Source of the DNA: Adiantum capillus-veneris
Taxonomy: Eukaryota; Streptophyta; Polypodiopsida; Polypodiales; Pteridaceae
Length of the DNA: 64,000 bases
Direction of reading: 5' to 3'
Assembly (NCBI GenBank): GCA_014529385.2
Contig: CM043944.1
Location: 168,339,740-168,403,739, forward strand
The notes beneath the pieces are model-generated. The model saw nothing but the letters and a program-made list of their open reading frames with translations. It was not told the origin of the DNA and ran no database searches. Positions 33,901-45,410 of the stretch are shown here, in pieces. The position numbers were made by a program, and so were the translations under genes. Position 1 is the first letter of the stretch, and each line of letters starts with the position of its first letter.

Positions 33901-35132
33901 GTTGGGATGTACATCAATTAGACATTGCTATTGCTTTCTTGAATGGTGACATATTTGAGGAAGTTTATGTAACACAGCCTCATGGTTTTGTCATAAAAGG
34001 ACAAGAGGACAAAGTGTGCATATGTAAGAAGGATTTGTATGGGTTGAAGCAATCTCCTTGTGCTTGGTATGAGAAAGCTGACACTCATTTGGTCAAACGA
34101 GCCTTTTGTAACAGTCCAACAGAAAGCACATTGTATGTAAATCATGAGGGTGATGTACTTCTCATTGTGGTTCTCTATGTAGATGATTTGCTGATCACTA
34201 GACCAAATGAGAGAAATATTGCTGAATTTAAGGCTGATTTGAATGCTACTTTCAAGATGAAAGATTTGGGGCTGTTGCATCATTACTTGGGTATATAGTT
34301 TAAGCAGTGTGATGGTGGTATTGCCTTGTGTCAGAAGAGTTACATAGAGACATTGCTATGTAAGTTTGGACTTGAGAATTGCAAACCTATTGCCACTCCC
34401 ATGAAAAGAGGTTTGAAGTTGAGTCTACATGATGCTGGAAATCCTGTTGATGTCACTCTTTACCAAACTACTGTTGGCTGCCTCATTTATGTATGCAACA
34501 CGAGGCCAGATATTCAGTTTGCAATCTCACAGGTCAACAGATTTATGCATAGCCCAGGGTCTAAGCATTGGCAAGATGTCAAGAGGATTTTTCGCTACCT
34601 TAGTGGCACTTTACGTCTTGGCTTGTTTTATTCCAAAGGGGGATCATTGCCTCCAGACTTACATGCTTTTTCGGACTCAAATTGGGTTGGTTGTTTTGAC
34701 ACGCGAGTGTCCACAAGCGGTTTTTGTTTCATGCTTGGCAGTTCATGTATATCATGGTTGTACAAGAAGCAACCTACTGTGGCCACTTTGAGTTGTGAGG
34801 CTGAGTACATGGCAGTCTTCATAGCTACGTTTGAGTGTGTATGGCTCAAACGCCTTATGGCTGATTTGGGTGTTGGACAGGACACTGCGAACACTATCTA
34901 CATTGACAGCCAGAGTACATTGACAATTGCGAGGAACCTAGTTTTTCATGCTCGCACAAAGCACATTGAGGTGCATTACCACTATGTCAAGGAGAGGCTC
35001 TCAGCAGGAGAGATCAGCTTGGCTTATGTGCCAACACCGAACAACCTTGCAGATCTTTTCACAAAGGCATTGTCTCGTGAGAAGCTTGAAGCTTTCCGCA
35101 AGGTTTTGGGCTTACTCCCCTTTGTGGACTGA
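30904..35132 (+). pseudogene. copia-2 gag-pol polyprotein, heavily decayed
   Basis: Same domains as copia-1: MADNNTD.. gag start, CHYCKANDHLIKQCP knuckle (31738-31780), WYFDSGTTKHIT protease, LWHTRFGHLN and CEGCILGKMQRSKFP integrase finger, LRSDGGGEYMS core, AIGTKWVYKLK RT start, LYVDDLLITR palm, and an RNase H ending LGLLPFVD. In-frame stops are at 31138, 31243, 31573, 32557, 32590, 33625 and 34296. There are also several indels, including an 11-bp deletion near 31455 partly compensated nearby, and a short deletion near 31890. Not functional. Confidence 0.9.
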
Positions 35133-35206
35133 TCATGTTCTCAGTGCATGGCACTTCCCTTTACTCATGTGCCAGCTCTCATTCACCGCATCACTCCAGG
35201 GGGATT

Positions 35207-35433
35207 TGTTACCATATACATGTGGTAGTGATGTGTGTGAACACACTAGGACCGCCGGGGAAAATTTTCCCTCTTTAGGAGGTTTTTTCCCCTGAGCATC
35301 GTATATACGCCCATCACTCTAGGGCTATCTATCTTTCCATTGCACACCAAGTAACACACTCTCTACTGTGTGCCTTGAGCTTCCTTCGTCTTCTCCAAGC
35401 TGTTTGTGTTTCTCTGCAACCCAAATTCCAACA
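35207..35433 (+). repeat. copia-2 3' LTR
   Basis: The 227-bp LTR is preceded by a CCAGGGGGATT polypurine tract and followed by TTATG. Confidence 0.95.
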
Positions 35434-35438
35434 TTATG

Positions 35439-35800
35439 TTTAGGTCATTCTAAAAAGCACATTGCTTTTAAAAACGTCGAAAGCACGAAAAGCTAAAAAT
35501 AGTATAAGAAACAAAAAAAAGCAAAATTTTGTAAAATTGAACCACTGGTTTTCCTTGTCCATTGGAATGAGAAAGCGGACTTGCTTTTCACTAAAAAGCA
35601 CTAAAAATCATGAAAAGCTAAAAATAGCGTGAAAAGCACTCGAAAAGCAGATTTTTACAAAATTGAACCATAGCTTCTTTGAAACACGTAGATTTAGGAT
35701 CCGACCTTGATTTTTGCAAAAAAACACCTAAAAGCATGAAAAAAGCATGAAAAAAGCTAAAAATATCGAATTTTTCCAAAACTGACCCAAATGTCCGTCT
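35439..35800 (+). repeat. diverged tandem repeat, about 125-bp period
   Basis: Blocks built on GAAAAGCTAAAAATA and TTTTRCAAAATTGAACCA recur at about 35483, 35610 and 35740. The A-rich units are degenerate. From 35800 to 36570 I see no gene or clear repeat. Confidence 0.5.
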
Positions 35801-36577
35801 GACCTATTGGAGCATGGAAATGACCTTGCTTTTTACTTTAGAACCTTACAATGCTGTCAATCAAGCATCCTAAACCAAAATTTGACAAAATAGATATTGA
35901 AAGCTATTTTTTTAATTTAAAAAAATTATATTTTTAAAGATGCTAGATGGATGCAAGGCATACAATTAAAGGATAACCTAAACCTTATCAATGCTTACAA
36001 TGATTCTCTAGAGTAAGCAAATATAGATATGTTTAAATGAGCAAAGTTTTTATCTTATAAGACTCTCTTTTTCTTTATTGTGCACAAATGTTAATAGGTA
36101 TGTTCCACTCTACTATGGAAGATTCATGATACGGACTAATATGCAGACATGCTTGCGACATATAAGGCTCTCAAGCACCAAATGGACTAGTCATCCATTC
36201 TGAAATGGTGTCGTAGGGTAAAATATGGATCCTCTATCCGCTAGCAAACAGACTAATGATTAGGCTTTATCTTCTCTATCTAATAGTCGAGGACGACTAT
36301 GATTTCAAGAGAGAGGTAATGTCATAAAAACTAATATCTAATTCTCCAAAATGGTTAAACTCATCATTTAATATGGGGAGGAACCAGGGGAGTAAAAGCT
36401 AGAATATTGGTAAGGCTACATGACCAATCTAAGTAGGGATTCAAAAGAGAGAAAATAGGGATCCAAAGGGAGACAATTTGCAAAAGAGAAATGTGCATCA
36501 ATGGAGCTTAAAATACCAAAGGTTTAGCTTCATTAAGACTTCCATAGGCTAAGGTTCCAAAATTTTAATTAAAAAGT

Positions 36578-37193
36578 TCAAATGGTCAAAACTGGAAAAA
36601 TTGGATGGGCTCTCATGAAGAGGCCTCCTAAGCTCTCTCTCCTCTTGGAGAGGAAAGGAAATCCCATAAGCACAAAGTTGTTGAGTAACTTCGGCTTGCA
36701 AAGCGGGGCATCATCATTAGCACCTTCATGTGCAAAATCAAAGTTGTCAATGTTCATTCTACTTTCTTGGTTATTATCAGCCATGTTAATTAAACTTATG
36801 TGTTTACTTAGTGTATGCTTTGGCAATCTAAAACCTTAGTTGCTACTCCTCTTAGCCTTTGAAAATACGCACTTAAGTATCTACACCCACGACTCGAATT
36901 GGTTAATTATACAAAGTAGTGGAGTAGGTCTAACATAGCAAAGTTGTCGAGGGATAGCTCCTGTAGGACTTCTTATGGCTCAATAATGGTAAAGCCGTAG
37001 GCAAGTCTAAGAAGACTCCATTATTAAGACCAAAGCTCCCGAGGTGTGCACCATATCCCACATAGTGGGCTCAACAAAACCGATAATAGATCCCTATCCC
37101 ACCTACCCTAATATAATTAACAAAATCAACCATTAATAGGCTACTTAAGGACCTCTTTTCTTAAGAAAAGAGAAACCAAATGCTCTGATACTA
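36578..37193 (-). mobile_element. 5' internal end of a minus-strand LTR retroelement
   Basis: On the minus strand a primer-site-like sequence (TAGTATCAGAGC, one mismatch to the initiator-Met site) lies at 37182-37193. It is followed by a leader and an ORF start MADNNQESRMNIDNFDFAHE from about 36781 that ends at 36578. The ORF is gag-like only by position. A perfect 20-bp palindrome centred on TTAA lies at 37153-37172 within the leader. Nothing of pol remains to the left. Confidence 0.45.
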
Positions 37194-37194
37194 A

Positions 37195-37910
37195 TGTAAT
37201 GGAAATGGCCTATGAACTTTGAGAATAGCAAAATTAAGAGAATTAGAGTGAGCATTTTTGTGAGATTACTTTGAGAATATGGAGGGTGAGCTTCATTGAT
37301 GGTAGCAACATAAACATAGTGCATAATTAACTTGGCATGAACAATAGTTTTGCAAGAGAGAGAGTATTAGAGAACATGACAATAGATGAGGACCGGATTT
37401 ACTTGGAGCCGGTCCCCCCTCCAAAAGGCGTTTGTATTATAGATTCTCCCATCAAGAGAGACTTTGTTACAATAAAATCTTTGTGTTCCTCGTGACCTTG
37501 GTGATGCTATGAAGATGGAAAGATTCATGCATCACAAGCTTAACATAAACTACTATCCCAAGCCTCAGTCCCAAGGCCTCAAACACCTTCGAAGGTGGAG
37601 AGAGCTAGCAGGGAATGAGGGTAGGGAAGAGGAAGAAGAAGCATTCCATAGGAGAAAGAAATAGTTCCTCACTTATCATCACTCTTCTTGCTTATTGATG
37701 AAGATGAAGAAGATGTCAAGCTTAAGCATTGAAGCATGGCTCTTGGTTGGATTTGCATTCCATAGCCAAGAGTATTGGTGTAGGCTCTCCACTTCTCAAC
37801 AAACTTGGAGAAGGAATTGGAGCTCTTGCATTTTACACTCCACACAATTAGAGAATGTGTGTGTGTGTGTGAGAGAGAGAATATACCCCCCCCTCTCATG
37901 CTTGGTCCAC

Positions 37911-37946
<36 letters not shown>

Positions 37947-38600
37947 TTATTTTATTATGTCCTTTGGACATATGTCCTCTTTTTCCTCTTTGAGAGAAAG
38001 AACTTAATTATTTATTTTTATGTATCTAAATTCTTATTGGACCCTTTAAAACCTATCCAATATCATTCAAACACATCATGAGAGCCACATGTGGAGGATC
38101 ATTTGAACATGTGTCTTTTATGCTTATTAAGTCATTTGGTTGAATGGAATACCTCAAGGACTTATTCAATCAAGCATGGCACGTTCATGTCTCTTGAGAG
38201 TTATCTTTGAATTGAATACTTCAAGAACTTTAATCATTTAAGCATGTAAGAAACACCTCAAGCTTTTGGATAAAGTTCCCACTAAAACTTAGCAAGCCAA
38301 CAAGCACCTCATACTTGGGTAGGATTCCCACCTGAAGGTCAGTCCTAGCTTGCTTAAGGTCAAAGGACTTTTGAACACTAACTTTTGGAGGTCCTTAATG
38401 AAGCTAACCCTACGGTCTTTAAGCTCCATTAGGTAGCATTGCTCTTGACAGATTATCTCTCATTTGGACCCCTTTACCATTGGCCCCGTGTTGAGATAGA
38501 TCCGTAAGCACATGTCTATATTCTAACCCTTGTTCCTGTTTATTATGCCACATTAAATGATTAGTTTAATATGAGAAAATCATTTGGGTTGGCTAGATAT
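37195..38600 (-). repeat. probable LTR of the minus-strand element at 36578-37193
   Basis: The left boundary is clear: the minus strand ends ..CCATTACA one base before the primer site. The right boundary is not visible. The stretch is non-coding and includes a CT microsatellite (37912-37943). ORFs over it are microsatellite artefacts. Confidence 0.4.
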
Positions 38601-38608
38601 TAGATTTT

Positions 38609-39560
38609 ATGACACCGATTGATGTTCTTCCCCTTGTGGATGCGGTCATTGAGATGAGGATGCATGTACAAGCTTACATAGATGGTGGAGCATGTGCATG
38701 TGCGATGACAGAGACAGCCATGAAGGAAACATGTGTAAAGATAGTAGCCAAGCCAAATGTGCAAATGAGGATGGCCAACCTTGCAAAAGCTAGGTGTTTG
38801 GGAGTGGCTCAAGATGTGAAGGTGAAGGTGATGGGTGTATAATGTTTAATAGATTTGTTTGTGATGAAGGCAGGTGACAATGCATACCCTATCATTTAGG
38901 GGAGGCCATGGCTACTAGAAATTGGAGCCAAGCAGGATTGGGAGAGCGGGGTGTTTACCTTGCCTAACAGTGAGAAAGGAAGGCAGGTAGTGCTACATTT
39001 GAAGACTAAAGAAAGTCATGCTTAGCCTATGGAATCAAAGGATGAAGAAGATACCACAACCAGCTATGATCATCATGAGAAAGAGGAGATGCAATTGCAA
39101 GTTCATGGTATAGGAGCTGAAGAGGTGATAGGTATGATAAACGAGGATTTATCCAAGCAGAAAAAGGAGAGTTATGTGTAGCTATGTGCATCCTAGTAAC
39201 CCAAATATTTTTGCAACGGAGTACAAGGATCTACAGGGTGTGAAGGGAGCGGAGCACAAAATTGTTCTCAAGGAAGGTTACAAGCCAAAAGCACAAAAGT
39301 TACGAAGACTAGGAGACATACAGAAAGAAGCCCTTTGGTAGGAGATAAACAAATTGTTTGATGCAGGTATCATCTACCTTGTGAAGGAATCGGAGTGGAT
39401 TTCTCCAATGGTCATCAGTCTAAAGAAGAACAGGAAGTGGAGAGTATGCTCGACTACAAGCCATTGAATGAAACTACAAAGCGGAACCGCTACCCATTGC
39501 CATTCCAAGACAAGCTCTTAAATTAGGTGGCTCGCCATGAAAGGTACTCAATAGTCAAAA
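38609..39560 (+). pseudogene. gypsy-3 protease and N-terminal RT
   Basis: A different gypsy lineage from gypsy-1 and gypsy-2. The protease active site appears as YIDGGACACAMTETAMKE; GG follows the Asp, as in several OTA (Tat/Athila-type) elements. Next come VQMRMANLAKARCLG and the NAYPII(stop)GRPWL hallmark near 38880-38920, where TAG replaces the Leu of ILGRPWL. After an acidic linker, RT begins with KIVLKEGYKPKAQKLRRLG, IIYLVKESEWISPMV, KWRVC..DYKPLNETTKRNRY and PLPFQDKLL. It has several stops and breaks off near 39560. Confidence 0.7.
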
Positions 39561-40642
39561 TCTAGGTCGTTAGGAAGGTCTTACCTTCAACGTCATTCTT
39601 TCTCATCAGGGTAGTGTATAATCCCATTACAAAAACATCACCATAATCATAAGAGATTGGCTTGAGGGATTGGATTATCATCAGACATCATCAAGAATCA
39701 TATAGATCATCATTATCATACATGTAGTCATTATCGTCATCACATTCGTGTCAACATCCTCTTAGATAAAATTAATCCATTTATTTTTTATAATAGACAT
39801 ACTTTCATAAAGTTTTAAAAAAATGACGTGCAACATGGTGTTGCCAATGCTTATGTCAGTGTGTGTGTGTGGCAATGGCGGGAGCAAAGGCGACGACAGA
39901 CAGCAGATGCTGGGGCAGGTTGAGGTGCAGGGCTTTGAGCTCTAAAGAGTGTGCGAAGCACTGAGCATGCAGAGATTGTCAAGAGAGAGGGGTGATTGAA
40001 TAGGGAGAGCTTTGTGCTTGTGGAACTGGGACAAAAGGGGGTTGGAGAGAATGAAGAAAAGATGACTCAGGGCGTAATGGAAGCCAGCCAAGGGCAAGCT
40101 TCTTGAACCGTAAATCACTAACAAGAGCCCTGCTTAGGGGCTATTGTGAAGACATGACCTCTTCCTCAACGGCCAATTCTTCAACGAGGATCAACTACCC
40201 TTCTTACTTTGAACAGAACCATTTGCTTGCCCCATGAAGGTACCTGCTACTCCCCTTCATTGAAGGAAAGCTACACTCTGCAACCTTGCAGCAACACCAT
40301 TGTGTGTGTGTGTGTTGCTCCCTTGCTCTGTTGACAAGTTACAATGTGAGAAAAATTCCACTCCACAGAAGACCTTAGTCTACAATCAATGTGATCCTTA
40401 GCCACTATAGAGGGTGCTACATGCACCAGGAAGCAAGGAGGTATGACCAAAGCTCTGATACCACTTGAAGAGGCTACATGTGTGTGTGGAAGCGTATATG
40501 AAACAACCTATCGTATGCTTATTCTTGGAAGAAGATGAAGTACACTCCATGAAGGTACCTGCTACTCCCCTTCGTTGAAGGAAAGCTACGCTCTGCAACC
40601 TTGCAGCAACACCATTGCCGTGTGTGTGTATGTGTGTGTGTT

Positions 40643-40700
<58 letters not shown>

Positions 40701-41036
40701 GACAAGTTACAATGCGAGAAAAATTCTACTCCACAGAAGACCTTAATCTACGATCAATGTGATCCTTAGCCACTATAGACGGTGTTACATGCACCAGAAA
40801 GCAAGGAGGTATGGCCAAAGCTCTGATACCACTTGAAGAGGCTACATGTGTGTGTGGAAGCATATATGAAACAACCTCTCGTATGCTTATGCTTGGAAGA
40901 AGATGAAGTGTAGGAGAGTGTGAGAGAGAAGAAGAGAACGATAAAGCACGAGTGGAGGAAAAAATGAAGGAGAGTTTTTTAATTTGATTTTCTTAGCCTT
41001 ATATAGGCTTTACATCCCTATTAGTTGGCCGCCCAA
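39561..41036 (-). mobile_element. minus-strand LTR-element fragment inserted in gypsy-3 RT
   Basis: It separates the two halves of gypsy-3 RT. On the minus strand there is a TATATAAG box (40998-41005), then LTR-like sequence ending in CTCTTCA, then a perfect primer site (40820-40831). No coding part remains. The left portion 39561-40230 is unassigned non-coding sequence. About 40 residues of RT are also missing at the junction. Confidence 0.5.
40232..40906 (+). repeat. tandem duplication (about 315 bp) that includes a primer binding site
   Basis: The unit beginning GAAGGTACCTGCTACTCCCC occurs at 40236 and 40551. Each copy contains the minus-strand primer site (40452-40463 and 40820-40831) and the LTR end. 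The right copy has a CT expansion at 40644-40697 absent from the left copy, which has only a short TG/CT run. Confidence 0.85.
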
Positions 41037-41360
41037 GTTGGGTTGACCCGAATAGTAAGTGCTTATGCTATTTTCCAAGATTGGATGAACACGATGTTTG
41101 GTCCTTATTTGGGCAAGTTTACTAGGGTATTCCTGGATGATATTGGCTGCTATAGCTCTAGCGTAGAGCATTTGTCAAAGTTGTAGCTATGTTTTCAAAT
41201 GCAGGATGAAGAGGGAGGTCAGTTGAACCTAAAGAAGTGCAAGTTAGCACAACCTTGAGCGACATTGTTGGGCCATGTGTTATCACAAAATGGGATTGAG
41301 ACGGATCCCAATAAGGTTAAGGCTCTAGTTCTTATGGAGTCCCCTATAGTGCTCAAGGTT
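41037..41360 (+). pseudogene. gypsy-3 RT, C-terminal half of the palm
   Basis: The frame reads FQDWMNTMFGPYLGKFTRVF, then LDDIGCYS (FLDD motif kept), then after a stop LNLKKCKLAQ..LGHVLSQNGIETDPNKVKAL. This continues the RT that starts at 39200. It is cut by the LTR fragment at 41383. Confidence 0.7.
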
Positions 41361-41382
41361 TGGCATAAAAAAAATGCACATT

Positions 41383-41660
41383 TGTAAGGCTCCCTTTATG
41401 AGGAGAAGCCATTATGCATGAAGAAAAATCACTCGTCAAAACCAAAATTTTCACGGCCAGTCTCGCCCGAATATTCCTTTTCGCCGAAATATTACGGTCG
41501 GACGACAACCCAAAAGTGGTAAAAAAACGACCGGTCGTCTTGCCGGTTGGCCGATGGTCGGAAGTCAATGGCCGGTGTCTGATTTCAAAGGTGGACTTGT
41601 CTTCTCAAGGGCGGGCACACATGGGCGGATTGGGGAGTCCATGTGGACTTGTCTACACAA
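41383..41660 (+). repeat. LTR fragment of the TGTAAGGCCCCC family
   Basis: It begins TGTAAGGCTCCC and matches 55309-55630: same order of blocks including GAGGAGAAGCCAT, CGGAATATTCCTTT and GGGCGGATTGG. A block of about 55 bp (GGGGCAACTTTAGGGGCC..) present in the 55-kb copy is missing here. It ends at the first palindrome. Confidence 0.7.
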
Positions 41661-41667
41661 GGAGTGG

Positions 41668-41710
41668 TAGCCCCTTGTGACTCGGCTACTAGCCGAGTGA
41701 CAAGAGGCTA
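41668..41710 (+). repeat. 43-nt palindrome, imperfect copy
   Basis: Two 21-nt arms (41668-41688 and 41690-41710) around a single C, with two mismatches. It has the same sequence as the perfect palindrome at 42095. It lies directly before integrase fragment A. Confidence 0.9.
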
Positions 41711-41870
41711 TCATTGCCCAAAATGATTTTGCAAAGTGGGGTTTGGATGCCATTGTTCCACTCCCAAAGTCAACAAGTGGGAAGAAATACATTGTGGTAG
41801 CTATTGACTACCTTACCATATGAGTAGAGGTGAAGGAAATCAAGGAGGTAAATGCAAGTTCATGTTGATA
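41711..41870 (+). pseudogene. gypsy-3 integrase core, fragment A
   Basis: It reads FAKWGLDAIVPLPKSTSGKK then YIVVAIDYLTI(stop)VEVKEIKEVNA. It is about 90% identical to fragment B at 42140-42290. It is truncated after about 50 codons. Confidence 0.75.
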
Positions 41871-41879
41871 GGGGAGGAT

Positions 41880-42330
41880 GTGATGGTCTATGGATGAGGT
41901 GAAGTGTTGTGGAGGGTGCTTTACAAGGAGGAAATTGGCACGGTGTTGTAGCAATGTCATGATAAAAGTAGGTAAAAACCAAGTTTTGTTTCAAATCTTG
42001 AGAGCCTATTTTTGGTGGCCTTCAGTAGTACGTGATGTGCACTATTGGTGTAAACCCTGCCACAAATGCTAGACTATGGGTGAGAGGAGGCTAGTAGCCC
42101 CTTGTGACTCGGCTAGTAGCCGAGTCACAAGGGGCTATCATTGCCCAAAAAAGTGGAGTTTGTATGGCATTGGTCCACTCCCAAAGTCAACAAGTGGGAA
42201 GAAATACATTGTGGTAGCTATTGACTACCTTACCATATGGGTAGACGTAAAGGCAATTAAGGAGGTAAATGCTCATATTGTGGCTCAATTTGTTTCTGAT
42301 GAAATTTGTTGTCATTTTGGAGTACCCTAA
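41880..42330 (+). pseudogene. gypsy-3 integrase zinc finger plus core, fragment B
   Basis: A zinc-finger part (ILRAYFWWPSVVRDVHYWCK, PCHKC) at 41890-42072 is followed by MGERRLVAP, the palindrome, then YGIGPLPKSTSGKKYIVV and AIDYLTIWVDVKAIKEVNAH, QFVSDEICCHFGVP. This carries the first catalytic Asp region only; the TD and E motifs are absent. A 15-bp end (CCCTAATTCCAACA) at 42328 resembles the copia LTR terminus, which may be chance. Confidence 0.75.
42095..42137 (+). repeat. 43-nt perfect palindrome in gypsy-3 integrase
   Basis: The arms 42095-42115 and 42117-42137 are exact reverse complements around one G (arm: TAGCCCCTTGTGACTCGGCT + A). It replaces or is inserted between the GERR motif and the core of integrase, where related proteins have an ordinary linker. 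Confidence 0.95.
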
Positions 42331-42342
42331 TTCCAACAACCA

Positions 42343-42500
42343 TGACCTCTTTGGTGATTGATAGATCTACAATTAATCTCATAGAGATAGTGCACATAGA
42401 GTGAAAAATGCTTCAGAAGTCCCAAATTGAGCCATGACCTCTATTGGTGATTGATAGATCTACAATTAATCTCATAGAGATAGTGCACATAGAGTGCAAA
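42343..42500 (+). repeat. tandem duplication of about 90 bp
   Basis: CATGACCTCTWTTGGTGATTGATAG through GTGCACATAGAGTG occurs at 42343-42404 and 42433-42496, separated by a short spacer. Confidence 0.85.
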
Positions 42501-44980
42501 ATACTACTAGAATCTATTAATATCATGAATGTGCTTGACGCTCCAAATTAGTTTTTGCTAAAAACTAGGGCCTATAACACCTAGTGTGCATGCATTTAGC
42601 ACAAAACATATCCGAGTCTGCATTTCCATGACCATCCTTTCCAATGCTTATGGCTAATTTTATGCTAGGTACCAAAGGAACTAGTTCATTAACAGAACAT
42701 AACTTTGCTACAAGTATAAACAAACATCTGCTAAAGTTGTTTAAAAATACTTGTAACCTTAACAAGTTTTACTAAGTATTCGACAATTTCTAGCCATTGA
42801 AATTTTTTCTGATACAATATGCTCAAAATGGTCTAATAAACGGATTTGACCAACACCTAGGGACTTTGTCGCGACACATTCTTGAAATAAAGGGCACCAG
42901 TGTCAGCCCCAAAGACTCATACTCTCCACATGTGGAATATGTCTCAGATAAGGATGTCCAAAAGAAGAACATATCTTCGAGTATGAGATGTACTTGTGTG
43001 TGGAGGTAATTGTAAACACTCTGCGACGTGAGTGAGAGGGACCCTTGTTATCCTTGCTCCACACTCGCTAAACTCCATGAGTTCCTAGACCATGTTGCTC
43101 CTCTTGTGACAACATGTGCCAAATAAAACTCTACCATGTAGGTCCTTAACTGCATAATGCAGAAATGTATCTAGGAAACTACATCCCAAAATTCTTTGCT
43201 TCTACATGACCTTGTCATGTCTCTAAAGAAAAAAGTGGATGAAAGCATTGAAGCTTATATATCGTACTTGGAAGAAATTAATTAAAAATGAAATAAAACC
43301 AAACCATATGCGTACCTAGAGGTTGAACATAGTGTTCACTTACCCGTAGTGAAATGCATATGACATCTAAATGCCAAACTCCGCTTGATCAAAGAAACAT
43401 TTTCTTGTCAAATTGGCTTTGCAAAATCTTGCAAAATGAAATAGGTTCAAAATTGCAACTTAAACTTAAGGTGCTTATCGATTTTTGTAACCATTGCCCC
43501 TAGCATCATAAGTTGGAGCATCCTGTGGCATGAGTGTGCTTTCAATGTACTTTGTGTACATATTTTTCATGCACTATGGCAAGTTGTAATTACTTTGGAG
43601 TAACCATACCCCAATGCATGAATATAGTGAGGGAGTTGTGCTCCTAAAAGACTTGCTTTACCCCTCCGCTTGATAGCACAAAGAGGATATATGAAAGAGA
43701 TACTAGATGACGTAATGCACAAGCCAATTTCTTGAGTATCTTTATACAAAGCCTTGCTCCTATGACATCTTATGGCATTGTCAAACTCGAGACAGGTAAA
43801 AGAAAATTAACCTTCCCGATTTTCAACCTTGACTACGAATAATATATCGTATTGAAAGCTTAAAACATCTACCATAATTGCAAAAGAAAATCGTACCTGG
43901 GTTGCCCAATACTACTGGCATTTACCCTTGAAATCTTGTTGGATCTATCTTGCCAGCAATGAGTTGAGCATGACCATTTTTGTCTGCATTGATTTAGTAA
44001 ACCGGTCTAGGAGCCATGCCCCAAAATTTTGAACTAGAAGAAAGAGGAGTGTGTTTTTTAGTGAGCTTTTGATTTCGAGCTTTTGCAGTCAAAACAATTT
44101 TTGCGAGCTTTTTGGCATTTAATCTAGAGCCTTTTTTAATGGCACAAAATATAAAACCTTAAAGCACACATCTTACATACAATAGATACCAAAAAACTTA
44201 CATAAGTTTCACAAAGTCTCGACTTTAAGCTTGAACATCTGGTAGTGTAGGAAACTCAAAGCATACATCCAACAAGAGGGGAATTCAAAGTTCGATTTCC
44301 ATACAATATTCTCTAATACTAAGCACCTGGCATATGTGCATGGAAATTGTTCACAAGCAATGGTGGAGAAACACTATACATGGAGGACATTTTTAGTCTA
44401 TATATACATACAATGGCAACCCTCCTCTATGCTTGCCTATCCCAATGCATCGTACTCTGCACATCTATTCAATATTGCAATTGTGATGCTCTATGAATGT
44501 ACCAAGCAACCACCTATTCATTGTACATGCTACAAAATACTCAAGTACTAGTAATGGTATCTCTGTAAGTTTAACACTTCACAAACATATGCGATAGATA
44601 TGCAACAACTATCCATCTCACTTAAAGGAGCACCTTGACTGTTTTGTGTTGCATCTTATAAGGACTCCATTAATCTCAATTAGGTGGATTGTGCCATCCA
44701 AAACGTAGTTGTGATTGGCTAGAAACAAAACAAGCTGAAATGCCTCTCCCATCTCCTTGTCATAGGTGAATGCAGTATGCCATAGATACAACTAGAGATC
44801 GAAAACCTAAAAAAATCAAGAAGGAATCAATGATTCTATAACATTGTTTTGTGGAACAAAATAATGTCATACACTAATTTATCTTCATAAACACGTGACT
44901 AAATATTCAATATCAATATTCACCTCTTCTAAATAACTTTTATCCATCTACACACACAATCATAGGACACTTACTTAAAC
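42500..44980. other. non-coding stretch, nothing recognised
   Basis: Only short unsupported ORFs on both strands. No LTR ends, primer sites or conserved motifs found by eye. Confidence 0.5.
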
Positions 44981-45009
44981 CCCAATTTTTTTTGTCCCTT
45001 GACTCAAAA

Positions 45010-45410
45010 AATTTAGCAGTCTCCTTTGTAGCAAGGATTTGATTTCAAAAAGAAAAAAAGACCACTCTCACGTGAATTTCCATGGGGAATTTTAGGTGGT
45101 TTACATACTCAAAAGAGCAAATATTCATAATCATTGACCTTATATGACCATACTCTTCCTGCAAAAAAATCAACCATGCCCCCCTTTGTACCAAGGACAC
45201 TTTCTTCAGGGATACGAAAAATGGGCACCTTCATGTAGGCTTCCACGGGAAATTTATGGCAGTCAAAACATTTGGTTGACACTTCACACTATCCATTGAT
45301 CACGAGCATACATTTTATAAAACTATTCGACAGAGTCCCCTTTGTACGAGGGGCTCATTTCCAAAAAAATTGCAGCACCCTCTTTTGAGCTTGCACAAGG
45401 AATATAAGAC
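45010..45410 (+). repeat. three diverged tandem units of about 160 bp
   Basis: A block of the form CCCCTTTGTACNAGG..TTTCNAAAAA recurs at about 45015, 45174 and 45336 with similar following text. Decayed minisatellite-like array. Confidence 0.45.

Larger units (their letters stand above)
30320..35433 (+). mobile_element. copia-2: Ty1/copia element, same family as copia-1
   Basis: The LTRs are again 227 bp each, TGTTACC..CCAACA, with a 5-bp duplication TTATG at 30315-30319 and 35434-35438. Internal sequence is collinear with copia-1 throughout. The two LTRs differ at close to twenty positions by eye (about 8%), so this copy looks older than copia-1. Confidence 0.95.

Noticed and set aside
42327-42342. 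Copia LTR end remnant (CCCTAATTCCAACA)
   Set aside because: Only about 15 bp match, with no LTR sequence before it; chance cannot be excluded.
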